A DNA stretch of 64,000 bases from an uncultured Pelagibacteraceae bacterium (GTDB lineage: Bacteria; Pseudomonadota; Alphaproteobacteria; Pelagibacterales; AG-422-B15): NCBI GenBank assembly GCA_902547315.1, contig CACCND010000003.1, positions 83,334-147,333 on the forward strand, read 5' to 3'. Every line of letters begins with the position of its first letter. Positions within the stretch are counted from its first letter, which is position 1. A model generated the notes under the pieces. That model made no database searches. It saw nothing but the letters and a program-made list of their open reading frames with translations, and was not told the origin of the DNA. Below are positions 1 to 8,411 of the stretch, piece by piece. Position numbers and translations under genes: made by a program.

Positions 1-625
1 AATATACTCCCATTGAAAGAACCGAACCTTCTCTAACAATTACACCCTCGGCAACTTCAGCTCTCGCACCAACAAAACAATTATCTTCAATTATTACTGG
101 GTTTGCTTGTAGCGGTTCTAAAACACCACCAATTCCTACACCGCCTGATAAGTGACAGTTTTTTCCAATCTGAGCACATGATCCAACAGTTGCCCACGTG
201 TCAACCATTGTGCCTTCATCAATATAAGCACCAATATTTACAAAAGATGGCATCAACACCACACCTTTACCTATGAATGATCCTTCGCGAACTGTACCAT
301 TTGGAACATGTCGGTAGCCAGCTTCTTTCCATTGATCTTCACTCCAATCAACAGTTTTACCTTTAACCTTGTCATACCAAGAGGTATAAGGTCCTTTTAA
401 AATTTTATTATCATTTATTCGGAATGATATAAGAACGGCTTTTTTTAACCACTGATTAACAATCCAATCAGTGCCATTCTTTTCTGCAATTCTAAATTGT
501 CCATCATCAAGTTTTTTTATAACTTCATTAACAGCATCAGCGATGTCTGTATCGTTAGGACTAATATTAGTAATATTTTCCCAAGCACTTTCAATTTTAT
601 TTTTTAAGTCTGTATTATCACTCAT
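1..625 (-). CDS. dapD: Tetrahydrodipicolinate N-succinyltransferase, partial (C-terminus outside window)
   Basis: The reverse-strand reading begins [18 protein letters not shown] and runs open to the window edge, giving about 208 residues of a family usually near 275-285. It continues into left-handed beta-helix hexapeptide repeats (for example [20 protein letters not shown] and [20 protein letters not shown]). DapD succinylates tetrahydrodipicolinate in the lysine and meso-diaminopimelate pathway in the cytoplasm. Its ATG overlaps the argB stop by 4 bp (ATGA at 622-625), so it is probably translated with argB at the 3' end of the rpmH-yidC-argB operon. The C-terminal part is missing only because the window ends. 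Confidence 0.93.
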   Translation of the reverse strand, partial: MSDNTDLKNKIESAWENITNISPNDTDIADAVNEVIKKLDDGQFRIAEKNGTDWIVNQWLKKAVLISFRINDNKILKGPYTSWYDKVKGKTVDWSEDQWKEAGYRHVPNGTVREGSFIGKGVVLMPSFVNIGAYIDEGTMVDTWATVGSCAQIGKNCHLSGGVGIGGVLEPLQANPVIIEDNCFVGARAEVAEGVIVREGSVLSMGVY

Positions 626-1509
626 TTCTTTATCAGTGTTCCCGCACCTATTGTGGTTAAAAGCTCCATAACCACTGCATTTTGTTTACGACCATCGATT
701 AAAGCTACTCCTTTTGCCCCATTTTTAAGAGTATTGAAACACGCCTTAATTTTGGGAATCATACCACTTTTTATAGTGCCTTTTTTTATGTATTGAAATG
801 CTTTTTTACGATCCAGCTCGGTAATTAATTTTTTGTTATTATCCATTACCCCTTCTACATCTGTCAAAAGCAGAAGCCTTTCGGCTTTGACTGTCTCCGC
901 GATAAACGCAGCCGCAGTATCAGCATTAATATTAAGCGTATTTTTATTTGAATCATATCCCAATGGTGCAATCACAGGTATTTTATTTTTACCCAGGGCT
1001 GCTTGAATTAATGATTTATTAATTTTTTTGGGCTCTCCAACAAAGCCAATATTCCCATTCATAGCTATTTTTGCATTGATGATTTTTTGTCTTATTCCAT
1101 CAAAACGTTTCGTTTTACCACCATATTTTGTAATTTCATTTGAAATAAGTTTATTGAGATCATTAGCTAGAACTGTCTTCACAACACTTAAAATCTGTTT
1201 TGTTGTAACCCTTAAACCTTGGTATTCTTCATTCTTAATTCTTTTCTTTCTCAATTGATTTTCGATTTGTGGCCCTCCACCATGAACAATAATAACTTTC
1301 ATTCCCAGTTGGTTCAGAAGAGCAATATTTTTTGCAAAAGATTTTACTAAATGAGGTTTTGTAAGAGCATAACCTCCGTATTTAATAACAATAATTTGAT
1401 TTTTATATCTTTTTATAAATTGATCTGTGCTGTTGAAATATTTTTTCCCTGATGGCCAATATTTCTGTAAAAGCCTAGAGCTTTCACTCACATTATTTTT
1501 TATAGACAT
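622..1509 (-). CDS. argB: Acetylglutamate kinase
   Basis: This is a full-length amino-acid kinase of 295 aa that phosphorylates N-acetylglutamate in arginine synthesis. Visible motifs are the phosphate-binding lysine in IKYGGYAL (about residue 43; most relatives have GGNAM, so Tyr replaces Asn), the [10 protein letters not shown] loop (about 76), [13 protein letters not shown] (about 195) and LLLTDVEGV. The N-terminal extension of about 40 residues before the kinase core resembles the extra helix of arginine-inhibited hexameric forms, so feedback control by arginine is plausible. It starts 1 base after the yidC stop and overlaps dapD. argD and argF lie separately at 7245-9319. Confidence 0.95.
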   Translation of the reverse strand: MSIKNNVSESSRLLQKYWPSGKKYFNSTDQFIKRYKNQIIVIKYGGYALTKPHLVKSFAKNIALLNQLGMKVIIVHGGGPQIENQLRKKRIKNEEYQGLRVTTKQILSVVKTVLANDLNKLISNEITKYGGKTKRFDGIRQKIINAKIAMNGNIGFVGEPKKINKSLIQAALGKNKIPVIAPLGYDSNKNTLNINADTAAAFIAETVKAERLLLLTDVEGVMDNNKKLITELDRKKAFQYIKKGTIKSGMIPKIKACFNTLKNGAKGVALIDGRKQNAVVMELLTTIGAGTLIKK

Positions 1510-1510
1510 T

Positions 1511-3232
1511 TTAATTTGTTTTGACCGTGGTTCTTTTATTGATAATCCACTGCTGAATAATTGAGAGCACGTTATTTGTTGTCCAATAAATTACAAGACC
1601 AGCAGCAAATTGTGCTAATAGAATTGTTATAAAGAGCGGAAAGAACATGAATATTCTTGCTTGTATTGGATCGGGAGGAGCTGGGTTGAGTTTTTGTTGT
1701 ATATACATGGTTAAGCCCATCAACACTGGCCAAATCCCTATAATCATAAATGATGGCGGATCCCACGGAATGAGACCAAAAAGATTAAAAATAGTCGTTG
1801 GATCCTTTGCAGCAAGGTCTTGAATCCATCCATAAAAAGGGGCATGTCTCATTTCAATTGAAACAAATAACATTTTATAAATCGCAAAGAAAAATGGAAT
1901 TTGAATAAGTATTGGCAAACATCCTGAAATTGGGTTTACTTTTTCCTTTTTGTACAAAGCCATTAGTGCTTGTTGCTGCTGCGCTCTATCATCTTTGTGA
2001 AGCTCTTTAATTCTTGTCATTTCAGGTTGAAGCATTTTCATCTTAGCCATGGAGATGAATGACCAGTTAGCAAGAGGAAAGAAAACAATTCTTGTAATAA
2101 CTGTTAATATAATGATCGCTAAACCAAAGTTTCCTGATAATTCAGAGAAGAAGTAAATTACATTGAATAAAGGTTTTGTGAGAAAATAGAACCAGCCCCA
2201 GTCAATCGCTAAATCAAAATTATAAATCCCATAATCTTCTTGATATCGATCAATGAGTTTAGCTTCTTTAGCACCAATAAATATTTGACTCTCAACAATG
2301 TGATCGCCGCCAGCTGCAACTTTTGTTGCATTTAGAGATCTATAGTAAGCAATGTACCCGTTATCATAAGTATAAATAGCTTTGAATGATTTATTCTGAT
2401 CTGGAATGAGTGCAGCTAACCAGTATTTATCTGTAATGCCTACCCAACCATTATCACTTTCAAAGTTTAGTGTTTCTTCATCATCTTTTAGGTCGTCATA
2501 ATCTATTAATTCAAGTTTTTCTTGTAAGACACCTAGCAGCCCTTCATGAAGAATAAACATGCCAGACAAAGAAGGCGCCTGCTTTCTTGTTACCTTACTT
2601 GCGTTATTTATAATAATTTCTTCAATTGAATTATTTTTAACTTTTTGTGTAATATCAAATAAATAGTCTTCATCTAATCCAATTGTAGTTACAAATGTCT
2701 GGCCAGTTGTATTGCTCCATTCAAATTCAACTTCATTGTTCGATGTAAGAGTAGCGTTATTATTAGACACTTTCCATATAGACTCAGCATTTGGTGTTTC
2801 AAAATTAGCGTCTTGATTTTTTATCCATCCAAATGTTACTTCATAGCCGTCATAAGTATCAATTGGTTGTAAAACTCTAATTTTTTCTGAAAACTCCTCT
2901 TGAGTTTCATTATATTTTTTGAGAACGATGTCATCGATTCTTAGACCTTTAAGATTAATTGACCCAACAATGCTGTTCGTTTCAATTTTTACTCTTTTAT
3001 CGGCACTCAGCGCCTCGTCTAAACCAATGTTATCATTTTCGGTAATACCTAGAGATCTCTCAATTTCATCGATGGCTTCCATATCAAGTTCATTTGAGTT
3101 CACCTCTGACACGTCACCACTTTCTATTTCTCCATTAAGCATTTCTTGCTCAGGTGCTTCAAAGAAAAAACTCCAAATAAATAGAACGCCTACTGAGAGT
3201 ATTATTGCAAGTATTAGATTTCTACTTTCCAT
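1511..3232 (-). CDS. yidC: Membrane protein insertase YidC (Oxa1 family)
   Basis: The 573-aa product has the Gram-negative YidC plan: an N-terminal TM anchor (residues about 7-25), a large periplasmic domain (about 30-350), and a C-terminal insertase core with the hallmark GNFGLAIIILTVITRI and NPISGCLPILIQIPFFFAIY segments, ending in a positively charged tail. It inserts inner-membrane proteins alone or with SecYEG. The gene lies 3 bases after yidD and just before argB, in the classic rpmH-rnpA-yidD-yidC order. The GTPase gene engB, which often follows yidC in Alphaproteobacteria, is absent here. Confidence 0.97.
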   Translation of the reverse strand: MESRNLILAIILSVGVLFIWSFFFEAPEQEMLNGEIESGDVSEVNSNELDMEAIDEIERSLGITENDNIGLDEALSADKRVKIETNSIVGSINLKGLRIDDIVLKKYNETQEEFSEKIRVLQPIDTYDGYEVTFGWIKNQDANFETPNAESIWKVSNNNATLTSNNEVEFEWSNTTGQTFVTTIGLDEDYLFDITQKVKNNSIEEIIINNASKVTRKQAPSLSGMFILHEGLLGVLQEKLELIDYDDLKDDEETLNFESDNGWVGITDKYWLAALIPDQNKSFKAIYTYDNGYIAYYRSLNATKVAAGGDHIVESQIFIGAKEAKLIDRYQEDYGIYNFDLAIDWGWFYFLTKPLFNVIYFFSELSGNFGLAIIILTVITRIVFFPLANWSFISMAKMKMLQPEMTRIKELHKDDRAQQQQALMALYKKEKVNPISGCLPILIQIPFFFAIYKMLFVSIEMRHAPFYGWIQDLAAKDPTTIFNLFGLIPWDPPSFMIIGIWPVLMGLTMYIQQKLNPAPPDPIQARIFMFFPLFITILLAQFAAGLVIYWTTNNVLSIIQQWIINKRTTVKTN

Positions 3233-3235
3233 AGT

Positions 3236-3469
3236 TTACTTCTTCTCTCTTGGAACAGGATCATACCCTTCTGAACCACCTAAAAGCTTTATTGGATGAC
3301 ATTTTGTTACTCTCTTAATACCTAAATATATTCCCTTCATTAAACCGTGCTCTTCAATTGCCTCTTTTGCATACTCAGAGCATGTTGGCATAAAACGACA
3401 TGATGAGGGGTAATAAGGAGAAATTAATCTTTGATATAATACTATTAGAATTATTAATATTGATTTCAT
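3236..3469 (-). CDS. yidD: Membrane protein insertion efficiency factor YidD
   Basis: The 77-aa product matches the small YidD family (DUF37) across its length. It has an amphipathic or membrane-associated N-terminus ([20 protein letters not shown]), the diagnostic [15 protein letters not shown] segment with two conserved cysteines, and a YDPVP tail. It sits at the inner membrane and helps YidC and SecYEG insert proteins. It lies 3 bases upstream of yidC and 3 bases downstream of rnpA, so all are almost certainly cotranscribed. Confidence 0.95.
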   Translation of the reverse strand: MKSILIILIVLYQRLISPYYPSSCRFMPTCSEYAKEAIEEHGLMKGIYLGIKRVTKCHPIKLLGGSEGYDPVPREKK

Positions 3470-3472
3470 TTG

Positions 3473-3805
3473 TTAATTATGAATTTTTTTAATTGCCGTA
3501 TTCATTTCAAATTCTAGGTTTTTGAAATCCTCAATGAGCGAATTCTTCTTACCAATTATTACGTAATTCCAATTTTTAATACCATATTCTCCAATAATAT
3601 TTTTTGCAATTACTCTTAGCCGTCTTTTGATTTTATTTCTTACAACTGCGTTACCATTTTGTTTTGAAACTGTATATCCAACTTTTACCTTATTACACGA
3701 TTTATCCTCGTAAGCCTGTAATAAAAAGGACTTACTTCTATAGAAGAGGCCACTTTTAGCTCTTTGAAAATCCTTTGAGGATTTTATTGTCTCTAATTTG
3801 TTCAT
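3473..3805 (-). CDS. rnpA: Ribonuclease P protein component
   Basis: The product starting MNKLETIKSSKDFQRAKSG is 110 aa, the normal size for RnpA, which binds RNase P RNA and assists tRNA 5'-end maturation. The family signature is seen in VGYTVSKQNGNAVVRNKIKR and in the following RRLRVIAKNI. The open frame extends 34 codons further upstream to 3907, but that extension lies out of frame inside rpmH, so the internal ATG at 3805 is chosen. The start lies 13 bases past the rpmH stop. Confidence 0.93.
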   Translation of the reverse strand: MNKLETIKSSKDFQRAKSGLFYRSKSFLLQAYEDKSCNKVKVGYTVSKQNGNAVVRNKIKRRLRVIAKNIIGEYGIKNWNYVIIGKKNSLIEDFKNLEFEMNTAIKKIHN

Positions 3806-3818
3806 TGAATATATTGTT

Positions 3819-3953
3819 CTAAGCTGATAGAACTTTTCTGCCCTTAGCACGGCGCCTAGCCAAAATAATCCTTCCATCTTTAGTCGCAGAACGTGCTCTA
3901 AATCCATGACGTCTTTTTCTAACTAAGTTACTTGGTTGAAAGGTTCTTTTCAT
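3819..3953 (-). CDS. rpmH: 50S ribosomal protein L34
   Basis: The reverse strand encodes 44 residues starting [18 protein letters not shown] and ending GRKVLSA, which is textbook L34: very basic, with the conserved KRTFQPS start and an HGFRAR core. It is a structural protein of the large ribosomal subunit. It leads the rnpA-yidD-yidC-argB-dapD operon; the region 3954-4029 upstream should hold the operon promoter, shared divergently with the DedA-family gene. No dnaA gene or DnaA-box cluster was noticed next to it. Confidence 0.97.
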   Translation of the reverse strand: MKRTFQPSNLVRKRRHGFRARSATKDGRIILARRRAKGRKVLSA

Positions 3954-4029
3954 AATTTTTTTTTGTTAGGTGATTGGCTTATAAATTGCATTCTATTGAT
4001 AGTCAATTAATATTCATTAAATAAGATAT

Positions 4030-4725
4030 ATGCTAAAGAATAAGTCATTAAGGTTACTTGGTATCGGTCTCGCTATCGTTCTAATTTTGTATTTTCTGGG
4101 AAAATATAACCCTATATCTATGGAATTCTTAATAAATCAACACGGATATATTCAGAATTATATTCTGACCTATCCATCATTCTCAGTCGTTATATGTATA
4201 TTAATAATTGCGATTATGATTTCCTTAATGGGTCCAATAACGCCAGTGTGCATTTTAGCAGGATTTTACTTTGGTCTATATGTAGGACTACTTATAGCAA
4301 TAATTGGTGAAGTCATAGGAGCAGTGATTGTATTCTTGTATGCAAGATACTTTTTTAAAGCATATATTTTAAAACAATTTGGTGAAAGATTCAAAAATTT
4401 CAAAGATGGTTTTAATCGTAATTCTATAAGTTACTTACTCTTTATAAGAGTTATAGGCGGTGTTCCATTTGGTATACAAAATTTACTTCCAGCTGTCATG
4501 GATATGAAGTTTAGAGATTACTTTATAGCAACAATGTTCGGAGTCATTCCTTGGGCATACATTTTAGTGAGTATTGGAAATGGAGTTCAAAATATTATGG
4601 AAACACAAAGTTTCTCATCCAGTGACATATTAAAAATCGAGTATTTACTACCTGTTCTATTAATAAGTATAATTGTTATAGTTCCCGTAATATACAAGTT
4701 TATAAAAAAAAGATTTTTGGTTTGA
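4030..4725 (+). CDS. DedA/VTT (TVP38/TMEM64) family membrane protein
   Basis: The 231-aa protein has about five to six hydrophobic segments (near residues 7-23, 50-70, 72-105, 135-150, 160-180, 205-225) and the VTT-domain core: GPITPVCILAGFYFGLYVG followed by GEVIGAVIVFLYARYFF and the re-entrant FIRVIGGVPFGIQN. Members of this superfamily act in membrane homeostasis, with lipid scrambling or flipping shown for some relatives; the substrate here is unknown. It is divergent from rpmH across 76 bases and is followed by tRNA-Arg. Confidence 0.85.
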   Translation: MLKNKSLRLLGIGLAIVLILYFLGKYNPISMEFLINQHGYIQNYILTYPSFSVVICILIIAIMISLMGPITPVCILAGFYFGLYVGLLIAIIGEVIGAVIVFLYARYFFKAYILKQFGERFKNFKDGFNRNSISYLLFIRVIGGVPFGIQNLLPAVMDMKFRDYFIATMFGVIPWAYILVSIGNGVQNIMETQSFSSSDILKIEYLLPVLLISIIVIVPVIYKFIKKRFLV

Positions 4726-4741
4726 TTATAAAAAAATAAAC

Positions 4742-4747
4742 TATAAT
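4742..4747 (+). promoter_or_regulatory. -10 element of the tRNA-Arg promoter
   Basis: A perfect TATAAT hexamer ends 10 bases before the first base of the tRNA, the expected distance for a stable-RNA promoter with a short 5' leader. The upstream TTGATT-like sequence (about 4722) gives a suboptimal spacer, so the -35 is uncertain. Confidence 0.6.
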
Positions 4748-4757
4748 CAAATTATAT

Positions 4758-4831
4758 GCGCCGGTGGCTCAGCTGGATAGAGCACCAGACTACGAATCTG
4801 GGGGTCGGGAGTTCGAATCTCTCCCGGCGCG
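4758..4831 (+). tRNA. tRNA-Arg(ACG)
   Basis: A canonical 74-nt cloverleaf is seen: acceptor stem GCGCCGG with CCGGCGC, D arm GCTC-AGCTGGATA-GAGC with GG in the loop, anticodon stem CCAGA/TCTGG with loop CTACGAA (anticodon ACG at 4792-4794), and T arm with loop TTCGAAT. The discriminator is G and CCA is not encoded (CAC follows), so CCA must be added by nucleotidyltransferase. A34 should be deaminated to inosine by TadA to read CGU, CGC and CGA. The next gene starts only 13 bases after the 3' end. Confidence 0.97.
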
Positions 4832-4844
4832 CACTTATTTTTTT

Positions 4845-5714
4845 ATGATTAACAAATTAACTGATACTCAAAAAGGTACCTTACTTGCTTTTATAGGTGT
4901 AATGATTATTACACCAGACACGCTGATAATCAGACTTGTTTCATTAGATACTTGGAATTTGCTTTTTTATAGATCGTTATTGCCAGGAATTGCACTTTTA
5001 GTTGGTTATATAATTTTTTTTAACAAACGAGTAATTTTAGACTTCAAGAACATAGGTAAGCCCGGTTTGCTAAATGCTACCTTAATTTTAGGGTCAAATA
5101 TTACTTTTATATTGGCCTTAACTAGTACTAATGTAGCCAATGCTCTAATCATGATAAGTCTAGTGCCCATAATTGCATCTATATTTTCATTTATATTTTT
5201 AAATGAGAAACCTGAAACAGTAACTTGGATATGCTCAATCGCATGTTTAATAGCTGTGATATACATTTTCAGAGAGTCATATGAATTAAATCGATATTTG
5301 GGTGATTTTTATGGATTAGTATGTGCAGCCTTTGTTGGCGCAAGTTTAACAGTTATGCGCAGCGCACCCAATATTAACTTCGTACCATCTTATATAGTTG
5401 GAAAGCTTTTGACAGCACTGGTTTCAGCATTTTTTGTATCCTCTTTTGTAGTTCATTCTATTGATTTATTATTATTATCAATGATGATTATCACTGTAGG
5501 TGTTTCATTTGTATTTATAAGTATTGCCCCTCAATATATTAGCTCTCCAGAGATTGGTATATTCTTTCTACTAGAAACATCACTGGGGCCTCTTTGGGTG
5601 TGGCTTGTTATTAATGAAGAACCAACTATGAAAACTCTTATTGGCGGAATTTTTATTATAATTATAATTTTTATTCATTCTTATTATATGATAAAAAAAA
5701 ATAGGTTTAGATAG
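4845..5714 (+). CDS. EamA/DMT-family transporter
   Basis: The 289-aa protein shows ten hydrophobic segments in two EamA halves (first half ending near residue 140 with the ANALIMISLVPIIASIFSFI repeat motif, second half ending in GIFIIIIIFIHSYY). Such drug/metabolite transporters usually export amino acids or other small metabolites; the substrate cannot be read from sequence. The frame is open back into the tRNA gene, and the extra N-terminus (MAQLDRAPDYESGG...) is the familiar tRNA mistranslation, so the ATG at 4845 is chosen. No Shine-Dalgarno sequence is visible in the 13-base gap after the tRNA. Confidence 0.88.
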   Translation: MINKLTDTQKGTLLAFIGVMIITPDTLIIRLVSLDTWNLLFYRSLLPGIALLVGYIIFFNKRVILDFKNIGKPGLLNATLILGSNITFILALTSTNVANALIMISLVPIIASIFSFIFLNEKPETVTWICSIACLIAVIYIFRESYELNRYLGDFYGLVCAAFVGASLTVMRSAPNINFVPSYIVGKLLTALVSAFFVSSFVVHSIDLLLLSMMIITVGVSFVFISIAPQYISSPEIGIFFLLETSLGPLWVWLVINEEPTMKTLIGGIFIIIIIFIHSYYMIKKNRFR

Positions 5715-5751
5715 TTTTAATGATTAGTAATAATTGTTCTAGGGGTTTAAG

Positions 5752-5838
5752 ATGAATTTGATAAGGGGAGTACTGCTAGTAATCGTATTATTAATATTAT
5801 TTTCTTTTACACTCAGTTTATTATTTGAGTTTATTTAG
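5752..5838 (+). CDS. Possible 28-aa single-pass membrane peptide
   Basis: A short ORF reads MNLIRGVLLVIVLLILFSFT and ends LSLLFEFI: a basic N-terminus and one hydrophobic helix. It has a good ribosome-binding site (AGGGG at 5741-5745, six bases before ATG). Its stop overlaps the end of the convergent gcrA gene by 4 bases. The size and shape resemble known small membrane proteins, but no family is recognised, and an AT-rich intergenic region can produce such an ORF by chance. Confidence 0.35.
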   Translation: MNLIRGVLLVIVLLILFSFTLSLLFEFI

Positions 5839-6290
5839 GGTAATCTAAATCTTTTTTTTATTTTTCTTCTCTCTCTTACTTTACTTAGAGGCTGATAGGC
5901 CTGTTTATGATGAGATTGGCAATATACGAATCCATCATTGGTCTTTCTTCCACAAAACATAAAGCTAGTCTCCTCGGGTTCACCCAAAGGCCATCTACAG
6001 AGACCATCCTTGATCTCTTGAAAGGATGTTGGGTTCATTGGTTCATCAATTTCAGGATTAATTTTTATTATTTTTTGATGATTTGCGGTATGTATTTTCT
6101 TTTTCCTGATTATTGAAATACCGCTACTATTACTTTTCGAGGACATACGGCCTGATAGTCCCAGTCTGTGAGCTTTACCAATAACCGCGTTTCTAGTAAC
6201 GTCACCAAGTTCAGCGGCTATGCGACTTGCAGTGAGACCGTCATCCCACAATTGTTTTAATTTTTCTATTCTGTCATGGGTCCAAGGCAT
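5835..6290 (-). CDS. gcrA: Cell-cycle transcriptional regulator GcrA
   Basis: The 151-aa protein starts with the signature GcrA helix-turn-helix (PWTHDRIEKLKQLWDDGLTA through TRNAVIGKAHRLGLSGR) and ends with the sigma70-interacting, Cys/His-rich segment (CRWPLGEP at about 98, then MFCGRKT and YCQSHHKQAYQP). In Caulobacter, GcrA binds sigma70-RNA polymerase and activates promoters carrying methylated GANTC sites. It is alphaproteobacteria-specific and one of the better taxonomic markers here. A single GAATC lies upstream at 6402-6406. It is divergent from the ABC permease across 185 bases. Confidence 0.95.
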   Translation of the reverse strand: MPWTHDRIEKLKQLWDDGLTASRIAAELGDVTRNAVIGKAHRLGLSGRMSSKSNSSGISIIRKKKIHTANHQKIIKINPEIDEPMNPTSFQEIKDGLCRWPLGEPEETSFMFCGRKTNDGFVYCQSHHKQAYQPLSKVRERRKIKKRFRLP

Positions 6291-6475
6291 AAAAACTCCG
6301 TGTAATCAAACTTTACCACTATATTTTGATCTAAATCAATATAAATATACTAAATATTGTTATTTGTTGTATAGGTTGTGGGTATCATTAATTTTACATT
6401 GGAATCAGTGAGGTACGGAAAAGATCGTAATCTAAATATTAATGACATTTTGCTAAATTTATTTAAATAGTCGCT

Positions 6476-7243
6476 ATGCAGTACAATCCAATAAGTGTAA
6501 TTACTTTATACAAAAAAGAAGTACAAAGATTTACTAAAATCCCACTTCAAACCATTGTCGCGCCCGCAGCAACCAGTTTGCTTTTTATGGTAATTTTTAC
6601 AACAGCAATTGGTTCTGTAAGAACTAACTACCCCTTAGATAGCTTTAAAAGTTTTCTATTCCCAGGCTTGATAATGATGACCATCATTCAAAATGCTTTT
6701 ATGAACAATTCTTCATCTATTTTGATGTCTAAAGTTCAGGGTAATATTGTTGATTTGTTGATGCCACCACTTAATAATATTGAAATAATTTTGGCTTTTA
6801 CTCTAGCTGGAATTACCAGGGGTTTAGTTGTTGCAGTTGCTTGCGCTCTTATGATGTACCCTTTCGCTGATGTTAGTATTTATAATGTCTATATAATTCT
6901 TGTTTTTGCTATAATGGCTTCAGCAATAATGTCATTAATTGGTACTATTTCAGGTATATGGGCAGAAAAATGGGATCATCTTGGAACAGTTGGTAACTTT
7001 GTAATTGTGCCGTTGTCTTTTCTTTCTGGTACATTTTATTCAATAACTGTCTTACCAGTCCCTATTCAAACTGCGAGTTTAATCAATCCATTTTTTTATA
7101 TGATTGATGGTTTTCGCTACGGTTTTCTTGGTGTGAGTGACTCCTCATACCTTTCTGCAATTTTTATATTATTAGTAATTTTTATATTTCTTATCATGAT
7201 GAATTATTTGATGTTAAAATCGGGCTATAAATTGAGACCATAA
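6476..7243 (+). CDS. ABC-2 type transporter permease (YadH-like)
   Basis: The 255-aa protein has six predicted TM segments of the ABC-2 fold: a cytoplasmic N-terminus (TLYKKEVQRFTKIPLQTIVA), the region FKSFLFPGLIMMTIIQNAF, and the late LSFLSGTFYSITVLPVPIQT and LINPFFYMIDGFRYGFLG motifs typical of YadH/NodJ-like exporters. No ATPase gene adjoins it; it is instead followed by argD 1 base after its stop. A related permease at 58453-59214 has its own ATPase, so this one may use that ATPase or one encoded elsewhere. The substrate is unknown. Confidence 0.88.
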   Translation: MQYNPISVITLYKKEVQRFTKIPLQTIVAPAATSLLFMVIFTTAIGSVRTNYPLDSFKSFLFPGLIMMTIIQNAFMNNSSSILMSKVQGNIVDLLMPPLNNIEIILAFTLAGITRGLVVAVACALMMYPFADVSIYNVYIILVFAIMASAIMSLIGTISGIWAEKWDHLGTVGNFVIVPLSFLSGTFYSITVLPVPIQTASLINPFFYMIDGFRYGFLGVSDSSYLSAIFILLVIFIFLIMMNYLMLKSGYKLRP

Positions 7244-7244
7244 A

Positions 7245-8411
7245 ATGACTAATGTTCTTCCAACATACCCAAGATCAAAATTGGAATTTACCCATGGACT
7301 CGGTAGTTATTTGTTCACAAAGTCAGGAGAGAAGTTTTTAGATTTTGGCACAGGAATAGCGGTTAACTCGCTAGGTTATTCAAATCCTTATCTAAATGAT
7401 AAGCTAAAAGAACAAATTGATAAACTATGGCACTTATCAAATGTATATCAGATACCAGAACAAGAAAAACTCGCAAAAAGGTTATGTGATAATTCTTTTG
7501 CAGATTATGTATTCTTTTGTAATTCAGGTACTGAAGCTATTGAGGCAAGTATTAAGATTGCAAGACGATATTTTCATGACTCAAAAAATTCTTCTTATAA
7601 AACAGAAATTTTAAGTTTTTCAGGCTCATTTCATGGCAGAACAATAGGAGCACTTGCAGCAGGTGGTCCAGACAAACTCAGCACCTTTAATACTAAAGTC
7701 AATGATTTTAAATTTCTAGAATTTGGTGATCATGAGCAGCTTCAAAACTCAATTAGTAAAAAAACTGCTGCAGTAATTATTGAGCCAATACAAGGTGAGG
7801 GTGGTATAAGAGAAGTTCCTAAGCAATGCCTTGAAGGATTAAGGAAAATTTGTGATGAAAATAACTGCCTTCTAATCTTCGACGAAGTGCAATGTGGTAT
7901 GGGTAGAACAGGAAAATTATTTGCCTATGAATGGTCTGGAGTAAATCCAGATATTATGACTATAGCTAAAGCTATTGGAAATGGGTTTCCATTAGGTGCA
8001 TGCCTGACATCTAAAGAAGTTGGTAAAAAAATGGAATTTGGATCCCATGGCTCAACTTTTGGGGGCAATCCGCTTGCCTGTACTGTTGGAAATGCTGTTT
8101 TAGATATAATGTTAAAGGATAAATTCTTTAGTGAAATTAATGTTGTAGCAAAAAAACTCTATGAGGGATTGCAAAATGTTATCACTGATTTCCCAAGCGT
8201 CATTGAAAACATAAGAGGAAGAGGGTTTATTTTAGGGTTAAAGTGTAATGTTGAAAATGAAAAGTTTGTTAATCTAGCAAGAGAAAAATATATCCTAACT
8301 GTTAAAGCTTCAGATAATGTCGTAAGACTTTTGCCTCCAATTAATCTTACCTTAAACGAGTGTGATGAAGCAATTGATAAAATACGATCTACTTGCAGCG
8401 AGTTTAAATAA
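7245..8411 (+). CDS. argD: Acetylornithine aminotransferase
   Basis: The 388-aa class III PLP aminotransferase matches ArgD in length and motifs: NSGTEAIEASIKIARRY (about 94), SFSGSFHGRTIGAL, IIEPIQGEGGIREV, LIFDEVQCGMGRTG, the PLP-lysine in IAKAIGNGFPLGA (about 245) and GSHGSTFGGNPLAC. It converts N-acetylglutamate semialdehyde to N-acetylornithine and may also serve as DapC, the succinyl-DAP aminotransferase of lysine synthesis, since dapD is present at the window start. It overlaps argF by one base (TAATG). Confidence 0.93.
   Translation: MTNVLPTYPRSKLEFTHGLGSYLFTKSGEKFLDFGTGIAVNSLGYSNPYLNDKLKEQIDKLWHLSNVYQIPEQEKLAKRLCDNSFADYVFFCNSGTEAIEASIKIARRYFHDSKNSSYKTEILSFSGSFHGRTIGALAAGGPDKLSTFNTKVNDFKFLEFGDHEQLQNSISKKTAAVIIEPIQGEGGIREVPKQCLEGLRKICDENNCLLIFDEVQCGMGRTGKLFAYEWSGVNPDIMTIAKAIGNGFPLGACLTSKEVGKKMEFGSHGSTFGGNPLACTVGNAVLDIMLKDKFFSEINVVAKKLYEGLQNVITDFPSVIENIRGRGFILGLKCNVENEKFVNLAREKYILTVKASDNVVRLLPPINLTLNECDEAIDKIRSTCSEFK

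Noticed and set aside
3806..3907. 34-codon N-terminal extension of rnpA overlapping rpmH
   Set aside because: In Thermus rnpA does overlap rpmH, but here the extension has no RnpA resemblance, lies out of frame within a conserved ribosomal gene, and the internal ATG gives the standard RnpA length.
4764..4844. Extended start of the EamA ORF inside the tRNA
   Set aside because: MAQLDRAPDYESGG is the well-known mistranslation of tRNA genes; the ATG at 4845 restores the family start.
6402..6406. GAATC (GANTC) site upstream of gcrA as a CcrM/GcrA control element
   Set aside because: A single GANTC in 185 bases is close to chance, and no ccrM gene is visible in the window.
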